58,306 bases of DNA from Neoconidiobolus thromboides FSU 785 (Eukaryota > Entomophthoromycota > Entomophthoromycetes > Entomophthorales > Neoconidiobolaceae), in assembly GCA_025603075.1 (NCBI GenBank), contig MU626388.1, forward strand, positions 1-58,306, given 5' to 3'. Positions within the stretch are counted from its first letter, which is position 1. Each line of letters opens with the position of its first letter. Of this stretch, positions 1 through 10,010 are shown piece after piece. Both the position numbers and the translations under genes were made by a program. The notes beneath the pieces are model-generated. The model was not told the DNA's origin, searched no databases, and was given only the letters and a program-made list of their open reading frames with translations.

Positions 1-1
1 A

Positions 2-292
2 GCTGATATTGATGCCGATGTTTTAAGTAAAAAAGGATTAGTTGATGCTAAAGTCAAAGCTGATGTTGCCAAAGGCAGCAATGGACAATCTTTAGTATCA
101 GCTGATGTCGATGCACATGTATTGAATAAAGACGGATTAGCTCAAGCTAAAGTTAAAGCTGATGTTGCCAAAGATGGACGTGGTAACTCTTTAGTATCAG
201 CCGATGTCGATGCTGATGTATTAGGTACTAAGAATGGACCTCATCTTGCAAACGTCGATGCTGATGTTGAAGTATTGAAACACAAAAATTAA
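2..292 (+). CDS. 3' end of a 33-residue-repeat protein (partial)
   Basis: The reading frame is open from base 2 to a TAA stop; the 5' part lies outside the window. It encodes about 96 residues built from a repeat of about 33 residues containing SADVDADVL, GLAQAKVKADVAK and GNSL. Two full units and one degenerate last unit are visible, ending DADVEVLKHKN. The alternating Asp/Val/Ala pattern would suit a beta-rich repeat fold. No signal peptide can be judged because the N-terminus is missing. The codons use more G and C than the flanking DNA, as expected for a real gene. I do not recognise the family. The repeat and lack of introns resemble the secreted accessory genes elsewhere in the window. 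Confidence 0.75.
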   Translation, partial: ADIDADVLSKKGLVDAKVKADVAKGSNGQSLVSADVDAHVLNKDGLAQAKVKADVAKDGRGNSLVSADVDADVLGTKNGPHLANVDADVEVLKHKN

Positions 293-959
293 TTCATATA
301 ACTCCTTAACTTTTTGCCTCTCACCTTTCATAATGGCTCTAATGCTTGTTAAATATCGTTCCAGTTATTTACTATAGTTGAAGCATATTAATATCATTTA
401 AAGGCTGAAATTTTAATTAATCAATAAAGTATAGTGTAATTTAATATATATTCTGTTTTTTGTTCATCTGTGTTTATAAGATATTCAAAGCAAAAAATGC
501 ATCAATAAGAACTATTTACATTTAATAGGCTTTTCATTATAATTATCGCCACTTTTTATTTTTATCTATTTTAAACTATTATTTTTAATATTGTAGTTTA
601 TGACTAATTTGTGATTTTATTTTTTTACTTAAAATCTTACAAAAACAGTAAATTTTATTATAATGATTTTTTAGTATACTATATTTATATACCTTTAGTA
701 ATAACCTTTGATTGATTTATAAGGTGGGTACCCTAATCACTTAGATATTTAAAAATAATGATAAAGACTAATGGGGAATCAATGAGTCTCCAGTCCAGAT
801 CTTGTATAAGTAGCACATTTCTGATAACAATATAAATACAGACTTTTATTGAGCTAAGGTGGACTCAAGAAAGCCTAAAAGTAGATAGCAGAATTTAAAA
901 AAATAATCTATCTAAAAGTGTCTTTCCGTATTTCAGTATTTGCACTAATTTTTTAAATC
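293..959. other. intergenic, nothing recognised
   Basis: AT-rich DNA downstream of the repeat protein and before the first MITE. No ORF, RNA gene or repeat was recognised. Confidence 0.6.
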
Positions 960-963
960 TTAT

Positions 964-1062
964 GGGGATGTATTTTTGTATTTAAGAATTTTACCAACAA
1001 ATTTTCCACTCAAATAGCGCTTAAAAAATGGAAAAAATAATGAAGTCAAAAAAAACACTCCC
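964..1062 (+). mobile_element. GGGG-MITE copy 1
   Basis: 99 bp, starting GGGGATGTATTTTTG and ending AACACTCCC. It is flanked by a perfect 4-bp target duplication TTAT (960-963 and 1063-1066). The core AAATAGCGCTTAAAAAATGG is shared with the other copies. Confidence 0.9.
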
Positions 1063-1111
1063 TTATGCTATAAAATGGACAAATAGTCAATTAGAAATTA
1101 TGAATCTATAT

Positions 1112-1208
1112 GAGGATGTTTTTTTGATTTCATTACTTTTCCATTTTTTAAGCGCTATTTAAGTAAAAAAATTGTTGGTAAAATTCTTGAACACAAAAAT
1201 ACATCCCT
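1112..1208 (-). mobile_element. GGGG-MITE copy 2
   Basis: 97 bp in the opposite orientation to copy 1, only about 50 bp away. It starts GAGGATGTTTTTTTG and ends ATACATCCCT, with ATAT duplications at 1108-1111 and 1209-1212. Confidence 0.9.
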
Positions 1209-1212
1209 ATAT

Positions 1213-1715
1213 GTAAAACCACTTGAACTAACATTAATATAGAATAGTTAGCCTTTAGTAGAAGAAGAATAAGTGAGTTGATAGGGAGATGAGTGGATTT
1301 TTTTAATTTTTCGGAGTTATAGATAGTCTATAAGTTTTATAAACTACAAACAAAAACAATGATAACAGTCAAAGTTAGATTTAAGTTAGGTATATACCTA
1401 ATTTATAAGCTTCTATTAATAAAGGTTTTTTTGGCAGCTTCAAAAATTAAAGTCAGCATCCACTATGTTTAAATATGTTCTGTCAACTATACAGCTAGCT
1501 ATACACTTAATAAATTAAAAAATAAAATGTTTTTAAAAAGTTCGACTTGAAATTTAATTTTAAGCTAATTTGGTATAATAAATTCCAGAGCTTGATCATA
1601 GCTTCAAATAAAATAAAAAATTGTAGTAACTATTATTTGTCTTATCGAATTCGACAAAGACAACTTGCGTTTCATTTTAAATGGTTGGGAGTATAAGCAA
1701 TATGGTATTATATAG
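1213..1715. other. intergenic, nothing recognised
   Basis: AT-rich sequence between MITE copy 2 and the kelch-family fragment. No coding or RNA signal seen. Confidence 0.5.
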
Positions 1716-2110
1716 TTACAAAGTTGATGGTATTCTTGTGTTATCTTCTCTAGGCTCTGAAAGATGGCGAAGGGTAGTCTCATTAACTTAACAATTCCCT
1801 TGATTGACCATATGGGGATGTTTTTTTGGTTTGATTACTTTTTTTGTTTTTTAAGCACTATTTGGGCGGAAATATTATTAGTAAAATTTCTAAATAAAAA
1901 AATACATCCACATATTCATATTTCCTATTTGATTCAGGTTTAAATTACCAGTTAGACTAACGTTATTACCATTCATTTTATAACAATATGAAAAAGTATC
2001 ACCGTTGTCACTATTGTTATTGTTATCCAAATGAACGTCTAGGTCAATAAAAGTTAGACTAGTAACAGTATTCGGAGGTTTTCTCTTTTCAATCTATCTT
2101 TGGAGTATAT
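1716..2110 (-). pseudogene. 3' fragment of a kelch-TM family gene, MITE-interrupted
   Basis: On the minus strand the translation matches the cytoplasmic tail of the intact kelch-like protein at 20105-21583. It has LKREKPPN, then DLDVHLDNNNNN, GNLNLNQIGNM and, after a MITE, VNETT...RIPSTL and a TAA stop at 1716-1718. The extracellular and membrane parts are missing; similarity ends near 2110 at a degenerate MITE. MITE copy 3 interrupts it at 1814-1911. It is a dead duplicate fragment. Confidence 0.8.
1814..1911 (-). mobile_element. GGGG-MITE copy 3
   Basis: 98 bp inside the kelch tail pseudogene. Starts GGGGATGTTTTTTTGG, ends TACATCCAC, with perfect ATAT duplications at 1810-1813 and 1912-1915. 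Confidence 0.88.
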
Positions 2111-2205
2111 GGGGTTGTCTGAATTAGTTTCATTATTTTATCCAATTTTTGAAAAGAATTGTATTTTAAAAACTTCGCTTAAAATTCTATAAAATCAAAT
2201 TTTTT
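2111..2205 (-). mobile_element. degenerate GGGG-MITE relic
   Basis: Starts GGGGTTGTCTGAATTAG after ATAT and keeps a TTTCATTA...TCCAATTTTT segment as in minus-oriented copies. The right half is poorly conserved and no terminal CATCCCC is found. It sits at the point where the kelch fragment loses similarity. Confidence 0.4.
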
Positions 2206-2841
2206 ATTAAAACAAAAGTACCTAAACACAGTTCTAAATCATTCTATTATAGTTCATACTGTAAGTTAGTTGAATTTCTACTAGATCTTAAATACATGTT
2301 CTTATAAAGCTTAATTGAGAAATATTTATTATCAACTGCTTTATAACCAACATCGTAGATTTATTATCAAATAAATAAACTATTTTAATGTTATAATTAC
2401 TTACTAATATATTGCCAAGTTAATAAATAGCTGCATGGGAGGGAGTGGTCAGCCCCAAAACTATAATTAACCATCCCTATATAGTACAAGTGATAATAGT
2501 TTTTACATATTATTACAGTTACTTGTTCTTTGACTATTTATTAACTTAGCTATTAATAACTTAAGTAATCTTAACATTTAACAATCTATTTCTATCATTC
2601 AACAGACTACTTGCTTAGTAAATATCGAAAATTTTAAATTCTCTGTCATCTTCGTAAGATAAGCTGGGATTGATCTTTTAATTTTTCTATTTTCTATTTT
2701 CTATTTTCTATTTTCTATTTTCTATAGACTCTATAACTCTAATTGGAACTATATTGCTTTTTTTTATGTATCAAATACTGGACAACAATGTAATTTATTG
2801 TTATATTTAATAAATTGTAAATACTTCTTAATACCTTGCAT
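2206..2841. other. intergenic with heptamer repeat
   Basis: AT-rich spacer between the MITE relic and the transposase remnant. The only structure seen is the CTATTTT repeat near 2682-2725, annotated separately. Confidence 0.5.
2682..2725 (+). repeat. (CTATTTT)n heptamer microsatellite
   Basis: About six tandem copies of the 7-base unit CTATTTT just downstream of the decayed transposase gene. Confidence 0.85.
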
Positions 2842-4194
2842 CTATGTTATTCTTTTTGTGTTTTTGTTTCTTTCATACTTTTTAAAAATTGTATCTGTTT
2901 TCCCATTATTAACAGTCGAGTTATTAATTTCATCATGCTCGCAAATAAAAGTCTTAAATCTTGAAATTAGTTGATTGATATCTTCTATTTTACCTAACAT
3001 TTCAAAATTACTTTTCCATTTTGAAAGGTTTCCAAAATGTTCATCAACTATACTTTTTCCATGATTCTCAGCAAAGAAATTAAGATTAACATTCAAACTA
3101 CTATTTATTTTGTGGATTTCTTTAAACACATAATGTAGGAACTCCTGGGATTTAAAATGATTTTCTGTATCTCCCCATATATTAGTTTTTGTAAACTTTT
3201 TAAATAAAAGCTCTGTAGAGATTAAATCGATTAAACAATCTCCTGCATACGCTGAATCATAATTCAATATTCCAGATAAATAACCAAAGTAAACTTCCCC
3301 TATTGTTTTATCATCTTTTAAATATAAAACGCCAAAACCTAATGCCGATATAGCTTGTTTATTATAATGATATAAATTTATTAAATCTAGTCTTGCTCCT
3401 ATTTCCATATTTTGTTTAAAATCTAAAACTATTATACAACTTTTATTATTTAGTTTCTTAATAGTTTTGTTAAATGTGTTTTTTTGAGTATCAACACAGA
3501 ATTTGTGTAATTTGTATAATCTTTCTTCACTGAAAATTTCTTTTATCTCTGCTTTGTTTTTTATTGCTGCATTTATTTTATTTTCGAATAACTTTTTTCT
3601 AACTGCATACTGGGTACATATATTACATTAATCCGTTTTTCTTGCTGGATTTTTGAAACTACTTGGTATATATTTAAAAAACGTTGACCTAGCTACTGCT
3701 TTATCTCTTAGATCATTAAAATATTTACTGTGTATCATTCTTCTACTTTTACTTACTATCATCATTTTTTTATTAAATGGGGATGTATTTCTGTATTTAA
3801 GAATTTTACTAACAATTTTTCCACCCAAATAACGCTTAAAAGATGGAAAAAGTAGTGAAGCCAAAAAAAACAGCCCCAAATCTTGATGAAATAGTTGAAT
3901 CATTTAGTAAATATTGTATAATAGTTTCAATTTGGTCATCTTCAATTTTTTTTTGTATTTTTAATAATAGGTTGTAATGTTGATATTTTACTACTGTTAT
4001 TACTTATTTTTGAATAATCATATTGATAATAACGCTACTTGTTGATCTTTATTTCCTGTTTCCCTTAGAGCACTAATTTTATACATTGCTTGATTAAGTT
4101 TATTATTATCGATAGTAAACTTTGATAATATATCTTTTCTTTGTTTTGTTTTATTATAAAATTCCATAAATCTTGGGTTGTTATAAGTAGCTCT
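2842..4194 (-). pseudogene. decayed DDE-type transposase, copy A
   Basis: Homologous to the sequence at 57541-58306. In order on the minus strand it reads YNKTKQRKDILSKFTIDNN, SRRMIHSKYFNDLRDKAV, NICTQY, VLDFKQNMEIG, WGDTENHFKSQEF and FFAENHGKSIVDEHFG. Asp in VLDF, Asp in WGD and Glu in AENHGK fit a DDE/D-type catalytic triad; the superfamily is not recognised. It is broken in several ways relative to copy B. A 65-bp deletion lies between TCAA microhomologies after VALLS. A TAA stop occurs at the start of the CxxC motif region. A MITE is inserted at 3779-3877. The 5' end is cut by the LTR-like repeat at 4195. The last 188 residues (2842-3408) remain open. Confidence 0.75.
3779..3877 (+). mobile_element. 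GGGG-MITE copy 4 (inside transposase pseudogene)
   Basis: 99 bp, GGGGATGTATTTCTG ... AACAGCCCC, flanked by AAAT duplications at 3775-3778 and 3878-3881. Copy B of the host gene (near 57992) has the empty site with one AAAT-equivalent, which confirms the 4-bp duplication. Confidence 0.93.
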
Positions 4195-4659
4195 TGTGAA
4201 ATATCGCTTTGTCAGTCCCATGGTTAACTATAGCATAACAATCGCCTAAGCTGTTGTATTCTTGAGTTCAGAGAAAATCAATCCCACGTTCTTAGTTTGA
4301 TTTGTTATGAGAATTTCTAGCTCCATCCCAAAGAATATTATCTTCTCATTTTGATATTTATACTTTTCAGAGTATAAAAGAGATTTTAGAGTATAGTAGT
4401 TCGAGGCTTTTTAACTGAATTATTCCCTGATATCTCGAACATTTAATAAAGCCAGTAAGTTTACTTAATAGTATTTTACATAGATTTTACATTAGTATTG
4501 TCTATTCTATTTGTTTTGTATAGCATGTAGCCTATCACATGCTGTTCTTCATAATCTAAGTCTATCTTAGTCACATAAACTAAGACCTTTCGACTTATAG
4601 TGTAGTCAATCAGATAATAGCTGTTTTTTGGCTCCAAACACTAAGTACCAGATTTCACA
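4195..4659 (+). repeat. LTR-like repeat, copy 1 (465 bp)
   Basis: 465 bp bounded by TGTGAAAT and ATTTCACA. It is about 90% similar over its full length, by eye, to 25797-26260. TG...CA ends, a TATAAAAG and a downstream AATAAA fit a solo LTR on the plus strand. No matching target duplication is seen (left GCTCT, right TATTT). The left flank is the transposase remnant, so a rearrangement probably removed the original partner. The ATG that appears to start the transposase remnant (MGLTKRYF) actually lies in this repeat. Confidence 0.8.
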
Positions 4660-4961
4660 TATTTGAATTTATAAGATTATTTAAAATATTTAAATTTATT
4701 ATCTTCATTATTAAGTTTATGGAACTTGATTTATTATTTAATTTTGGTAAAATCAAATAAAGTATGTACTAATTTAAGTATTATTTAACAAGTAGCAGTA
4801 TAAAATACTGATTTTGAAAAAGATGATTAAATTTAAAACATTGCGACTTTTAGAAAAATTCTCATTTAATCTTTTAATAGTTTAATGGCTACTATATTTA
4901 ACATGAATTGGTTTAAGAGATTTCCTTTTTAGTGATTTAGTATAGCTTTGGTTATTCTCTT
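4660..4961. other. intergenic, nothing recognised
   Basis: AT-rich spacer between the LTR-like repeat and the 3' end of the CAP gene. Confidence 0.5.
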
Positions 4962-6107
4962 CTAATTCTTTACCTTCTGATTTTTATCCTCTAACTGATG
5001 CTTCTCACCTTCCAAAGGTTGCTTTAAACTTTCGTCTATCCCATATTTTGAACAATTAATATCACCATAACCAATACACTTATCACCACTAGCAAAATCT
5101 TGAACCCAAAATTCATGATCCCTACCATAGCCAAAGCATTGATAATCCGTCATCATAATTTTGAAGTGATTTGGGGAATTTTTCCAGCAATTCAAAACAT
5201 CTACAATATTACCAGAACCTTGACAAATATTTTCACCACCTGCACCACCTTTGTAGCCTTCAAGATGAATTCGATCCATAAACCCTTTGGTTTCTGGAGT
5301 AAAACCTTCATGCGACAAGGTTTGATGTTGTTTCATTGCTTCAGCATGTTTTTGTGCTGCAAGCATTATACGATGATCTAAAAGCACATCCCTTTTACCA
5401 TTTTCTCGACGCAAAGCATTCAATCGACAGATCATCTCTTTTCCTTCTTCATTTAGGCTGCTGTTGTTTGGAGTTGTTGTATTCAGCTCCTTTCCCAGTT
5501 TTTTATCTTCAGGTTTCTCCTCCTCAGGCTTCTTATCCCCAGGTTGGGATCCGTCACCTTCAACAGTTTGTTTTAAACCTTCATCGATCCCGTATTTAGT
5601 ACAATCAATATCACCGTAACCTTGACAGGCTTCGCCGCTGGCAAAATCCTGAACAGAATAAATATCTTCTCTTCCATAGCCAAAACAATCACTATCACCC
5701 ATCATATTTTCAAAGTGCCCAGGGGAGTTTTTCCAACATTTAATGGTATCAGCTGCATTTTTTGCGCCTTGACAAACATTTTCAGCACCAGCGCCACCTT
5801 TGTAGCCTTCAAGATGAATTCGATCCATAAACCCTTTGGTTTCTGGAGTAAAACCTTCATGCGACAAGGTTTGATGTTGTTTCATTGCTTCAGCATGTTT
5901 TTGGGCTGCTGCTGTAATACGGTAGTCAAGTAGCATATTTTTTTTGCCATTTTCTCGACGCAAAGCATTCAATCGACAGATCATCTCATTTCCTTCCTCA
6001 TTCAGCTCACGGAACTCTTCATCTCTTTTAAGTAACCTGTTACTTGGATAAGCAAAGATATCGCTTACTAAAGTAGATAATAATAGTAAAGTAAGGTAAG
6101 AATTCAT
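4962..6107 (-). CDS. secreted tandem CAP/SCP-domain protein
   Basis: 381 residues, intronless. Residues 1-19 form a signal peptide, followed by a dibasic KR at 27-28 that suits Kex2-type processing. Two CAP (SCP/PR-1-like) domains follow, about 41-180 and 222-362. Each has the CAP cavity residues: H71, E109 and H131 in the first, H254, E292 and H314 in the second. Each also has a conserved six-Cys pattern ending in a Cys-rich YGDI(D/N)C tail. A charged linker (EEEKPEDKK) joins them. CAP proteins are secreted and in fungi bind sterols or act in host or wall interactions; the role here is inference. The two domains share a 110-bp identical DNA block, a sign of recent gene conversion. A TATA box lies about 60 bases upstream. 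Confidence in the family is high. Confidence 0.92.
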   Translation of the reverse strand: MNSYLTLLLLSTLVSDIFAYPSNRLLKRDEEFRELNEEGNEMICRLNALRRENGKKNMLLDYRITAAAQKHAEAMKQHQTLSHEGFTPETKGFMDRIHLEGYKGGAGAENVCQGAKNAADTIKCWKNSPGHFENMMGDSDCFGYGREDIYSVQDFASGEACQGYGDIDCTKYGIDEGLKQTVEGDGSQPGDKKPEEEKPEDKKLGKELNTTTPNNSSLNEEGKEMICRLNALRRENGKRDVLLDHRIMLAAQKHAEAMKQHQTLSHEGFTPETKGFMDRIHLEGYKGGAGGENICQGSGNIVDVLNCWKNSPNHFKIMMTDYQCFGYGRDHEFWVQDFASGDKCIGYGDINCSKYGIDESLKQPLEGEKHQLEDKNQKVKN

Positions 6108-6163
6108 TGCAGTTGGATTAAATTTATTTGGTTTTTTTACAATAGAATTATATTTTAGATTCG

Positions 6164-6170
6164 ATTTATA
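6164..6170 (-). promoter_or_regulatory. TATA box of the CAP gene
   Basis: TATAAAT on the minus strand, about 60 bases upstream of the ATG at 6107. Confidence 0.5.
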
Positions 6171-7500
6171 CTGTTTTAATAATTCTTTGTTTCACGATAT
6201 TCCTTGTAAATTAGTTGAGTTTTAGTCATTGGAGAAATATAAATTTAAAATGTTACTATTTCATGTATGATTTTTATTGAAGAGCACTATTTTGACTATA
6301 TTCTACTGCATAATAAGTAATATGAGTTAAATTTTATTTATTTCCACTTTTACATGTCTCACAGAATTGTAAAATAAATCTAGTTTCACTTTCACTTTTT
6401 AAGTTCTATGCAAAATAAAAATCACATTGTTTATTTATAATTCTTTTAATTAAAATAATAAATCTAAATATTATAAATTTATGTCATTGGCATTTTATTT
6501 TATAGCAATACGAATTACTTTTAACTTCACAATCATAAAATTGAATCATATTAAAATGATATTCTCAACTTTAATATATTAAATTAATCATAATATTCGC
6601 TATCAGTTCTCCATACTTCAAAGCTATATTCAATGAATAAATCATTGCCTCACCTCCTGGTAAAACTATGTGTAAACCGTAGGGGCTTTGAAGTCACTAA
6701 GCTTAGTGATGTATCAACTGATAAATCGATAAAGGTAATACAAGATAAGCTCAATCCTTAATCAACAGTAATAAGAAGTTCTGAAGCCTTCCTGGACAAA
6801 TGTAAAGTAAATATTATACTATCAATTAAATTATATCAATGCGACTGATAAGATTTAAAAGCAAAGTTTTATTTTCTAAAATAAATAAACTTTCAATAAA
6901 AAAGTATTTTATAGGAAGAGTTCCAATCATTTATGTACTTTCCATGAGTGTAAAATCCATTGATTAGCTCCACCTTGTATTCAACTTAATATATATCATC
7001 AAAATTACCAACAACTTTGGTATTGATCTTTATAATAGTTTTCAAAAAGCGTTCAACCTGCATTGAATCTCGGCTAATTAGAGTATTAGATTTGATTAAT
7101 GGTCCTGACAACTTCTTTATACCTAAGGTAGAAAAACCTATCTTTATTGAATTTATGTATATTTTTAACTACTTCCATATATCTCGAAGTGCGATCTCTA
7201 CTAGAAATTTTACTAAACTTTTTAGGATACAGAACTTATAATAGTAAGCCTATTTTATGAAAATTTAAAAACTTTATCCTATTTAAATTCTCTTCGACTG
7301 TTAATTAACTGAATTTCTTTTCTGCAAATAAGACACAAACCCTTGATAGCCTTGAGTTCTAAAAATGATCAATTAGTTAAATCCGATTTCTTTGAAATTT
7401 GTTATAGTTCTAATTAGAAAAGATGCCAGCTATAAGTCCCTTTGAACATTGAACTGATTTTAAAAATTGCTATAATTAACTTTACATAACATTAAAAATA
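6171..7500. other. intergenic, nothing recognised
   Basis: AT-rich 1.3 kb between the CAP gene and the gamma-tubulin gene. Short open frames occur but none has coding character or a recognisable product. Confidence 0.5.
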
Positions 7501-7501
7501 T

Positions 7502-7557
7502 CAAAAATAAAAATAAAAATAAAAATAAAAATAAAAATAAAATAAAAATAAAAATAA
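7502..7557 (+). repeat. (AAAAAT)n microsatellite
   Basis: About nine near-perfect tandem copies of AAAAAT, ending 21 bp from the gamma-tubulin stop codon, probably in its 3' UTR or terminator region. Confidence 0.85.
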
Positions 7558-7577
7558 TATGCCAAATAAACTAATAA

Positions 7578-9714
7578 TTATTCGTAAGAACCTCTATAAC
7601 TAATAGGTCGACTAGAGCTAGTTGGTGTAGGAACAGGGGTTGATTGCTAATAAAAGAAATAAAAATTAATCAAATAATGGAATGATAAACTTAGACAAAA
7701 ACTTACCCTTGAAACAAAATCAGGAGATTCACAAGCATGATATTCATTCATTAAATCTAATACCACCTCTCTATTATAATGATAAATAAATTGAATTTAT
7801 ACATATCAAATAGAAATTAAAAGAATAAATTGTTAATATTACCTTGACGAATCAAACTCTTCAAATCCATCTGAAAATATAGGATATTTTTTATAATTAT
7901 CAATGTAAGCTTTACGACTCATTAATCTAGTATATTGGTCCAAGGTTCTTTTAAATAACTAAAAAAAACAATTCGAGATAAATTCTAATACAAAACCAAA
8001 TAATTACTTGTGTTATGGATGTATGGTTGGCTAACATTAACCCAGATACTTTGTGACTCGTTTGTACATAAGGTGATTTCTGCGTTAAGGCTACTTGGAT
8101 ACTGGCTGGCCCCCATGGAATAAATTGGGCTAATCTACGTTCTCGAATACGTATTAGGGATTTATGAACCTTTAATGAAAAATTTAAATCAATTAAATTG
8201 TGCTTAACAAAAGAGAATATGGGGATGTATTTTTCTGTTTAACAATTTTACCAACAGCCTTTCCATTCGAATAGCGCTTAAAAATGGAAAAACTGATGAA
8301 ATCAAAAAAACATCCCCACATAATATAATATATAACATACTTCCGTTGGATCTGCTTCCCCTTGAATTATATTCAATAAAGAAATATAACATGATTTTTT
8401 AGTTGGATTAGTTGTCACCATTTTATTACTTGGTTGTAATAACCGACGCATTACATCTAAAACAGTTGTTTTTCTTACTGACTATAGAAATTTAAATATT
8501 AAATTTAGTTTTATAAATTGATTGATAATATATTCAAAAAATTACTGCTGCTACTCCATCAGCTACAAATGGAGTATAAGAAGTCATTAAATAATGACAT
8601 TTTGGTGTTGGTATCAATGATGCAATTAATCCAACTAAATCATTATTCATATAACCCGGGTACCTTAAAGTGGTAGTAGAGGCAGACATAACAGTTGATA
8701 TCTAGTTTATATTTTAATATAAAACAAATAAAACTTTAGCTTCAATATTTGGATTTACCAAATGATTAGTTTGTTGAAAAGTAGGGTTTTGAATATGTAA
8801 TCTATCAGTAGCAATTCTTTCTAGTGCACCATTATCCAAAACAACCTACACATAAATTCGTTTATAAATAAAACTTATTCAATAAAAATATAATAATCTA
8901 CCTACAACAGAATCTGCGTTTTGAGTTAATCTTTTCAAAGATAATAAAGAATTATATGGTCCAACGACAACGTCAGAAGATTTTTCATTATTTGGAAATA
9001 CAGAATACGTTTGTATGATCTTTTTTGGATATCGATCATTTAAATTTTCTAAAAAAAAGGAACCTAATCCACTGCCGGTACCCCCTGCAATCGAATGTAA
9101 TAACATAAAACCCTATTATTCATTTAGTATTCATAAATTACTTATCTATTAAATTTAAAACAATGTCTTTTACCTCTAATGAATCTGATCCATCTGCTTC
9201 TCTATCGGTCATATCAATAAAATTTTCTAATACACTATCCCCTTGCTCATAACCATGAGCCCAAATATTACCAGCCCCACCCCCATCTTCCCCGATAAAC
9301 ATATTTTCTGGGTTATATAATTTCGAATATGCTGAATTATTAATCGTTTGTATAACCCTTGGTTCTAAATCAACTAGTATTGCTCGTGGAATATATTGCT
9401 CATCATCTGCCTATAGATGAAAGTTAATATCCTGGGTTGGATGCGACTTTAGGTTAGAAGATTATCAGCTTCATATTTCAACTTACTTGATAAAAAAATA
9501 CATCCTTCCTATCTCCTGCGTTATTTGTTGCATAAGGTTCTAATATTCCATCTGGACTGATTCCATGCTCGGCACATAATTGCTCCCAAAATACTTGACC
9601 AACTAATCGATAATTTTAATAATCAATTCGTTTTTGTTTTATTTTGTTTTATTGAAATTAATTACTTTGATTTCCACATTGTCCTGCTTGTACTGTTATT
9701 ATTTCCCTAGGCAT
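7578..9714 (-). CDS. TUBG: gamma-tubulin (11 exons)
   Basis: Spliced model of 467 residues. Minus-strand exons: 9714-9666, 9602-9487, 9410-9174, 9112-8906, 8845-8759, 8701-8546, 8481-8341, 8169-8008, 7958-7843, 7770-7707, 7646-7578. Every junction is GT...AG and keeps frame. The N-terminus [16 protein letters not shown], the GTP-binding loop GGTGSG (about 144-149) and [14 protein letters not shown] identify gamma- rather than alpha- or beta-tubulin. In all eukaryotes it nucleates microtubules at spindle pole bodies within the gamma-TuSC/TuRC. Nine introns are 49-76 nt; intron 7 (8170-8340) is 171 nt because it holds a MITE. The C-terminal tail is Ser/Pro-rich. The gene looks intact. Confidence 0.95.
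8221..8318 (+). mobile_element. GGGG-MITE copy 5 (in gamma-tubulin intron 7)
   Basis: 98 bp, GGGGATGTATTTTTC ... AAACATCCCC. Flanks are ATAT (8217-8220) and ACAT (8319-8322), a 4-bp duplication with one mismatch. Removing element plus duplication returns the intron to about 69 nt, like its neighbours. Confidence 0.9.
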
Positions 9715-10010
9715 ACTTAGTTGAAAATTGAATTTGGGATAAAATAGTTAAAGAAATGACGTTTAATAATTTTTGATCTTCATGCTTGAAGTTCAAGCTT
9801 TATTGGTAAAGAAAGTAATCTTTAACAATATTACTATAAAAAGAATAAAACTAAAAGATAATAATAATTAGATTTGAACTTAATAACAACAATCGAATTC
9901 TCATCATATAAAACAGCTATTAAATAACTCATCAAATAACGTAGCAATCAAAATATCTATTTATTTGGTACTTTTTTATAAAACATATCTCTTTAAACCG
10001 AATATCTTAT

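Noticed and set aside
2449-2477. GTCAGCCCC followed by CTATAATTAACCAT, resembling part of the LTR-like repeat in partial inversion
   Set aside because: Only about 23 bases match, in rearranged order; probably chance in AT-rich DNA.
3628-3903. 91-residue open frame on the minus strand
   Set aside because: Its first 35 or so residues translate MITE copy 4 and the rest is transposase relic, so it is an accidental fusion.
4018-4221. MGLTKRYF start of the transposase copy A frame
   Set aside because: The ATG lies in the LTR-like repeat, and copy B has a different N-terminal sequence at this point.
7017-7241. 74-residue open frame upstream of the tubulin 3' end
   Set aside because: No ATG at its start, no similarity or coding bias, and it lies in uniform AT-rich spacer.
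8204-8392. 62-residue open frame in the gamma-tubulin region
   Set aside because: It reads through intron 7 and the MITE; the spliced tubulin model explains the sequence.
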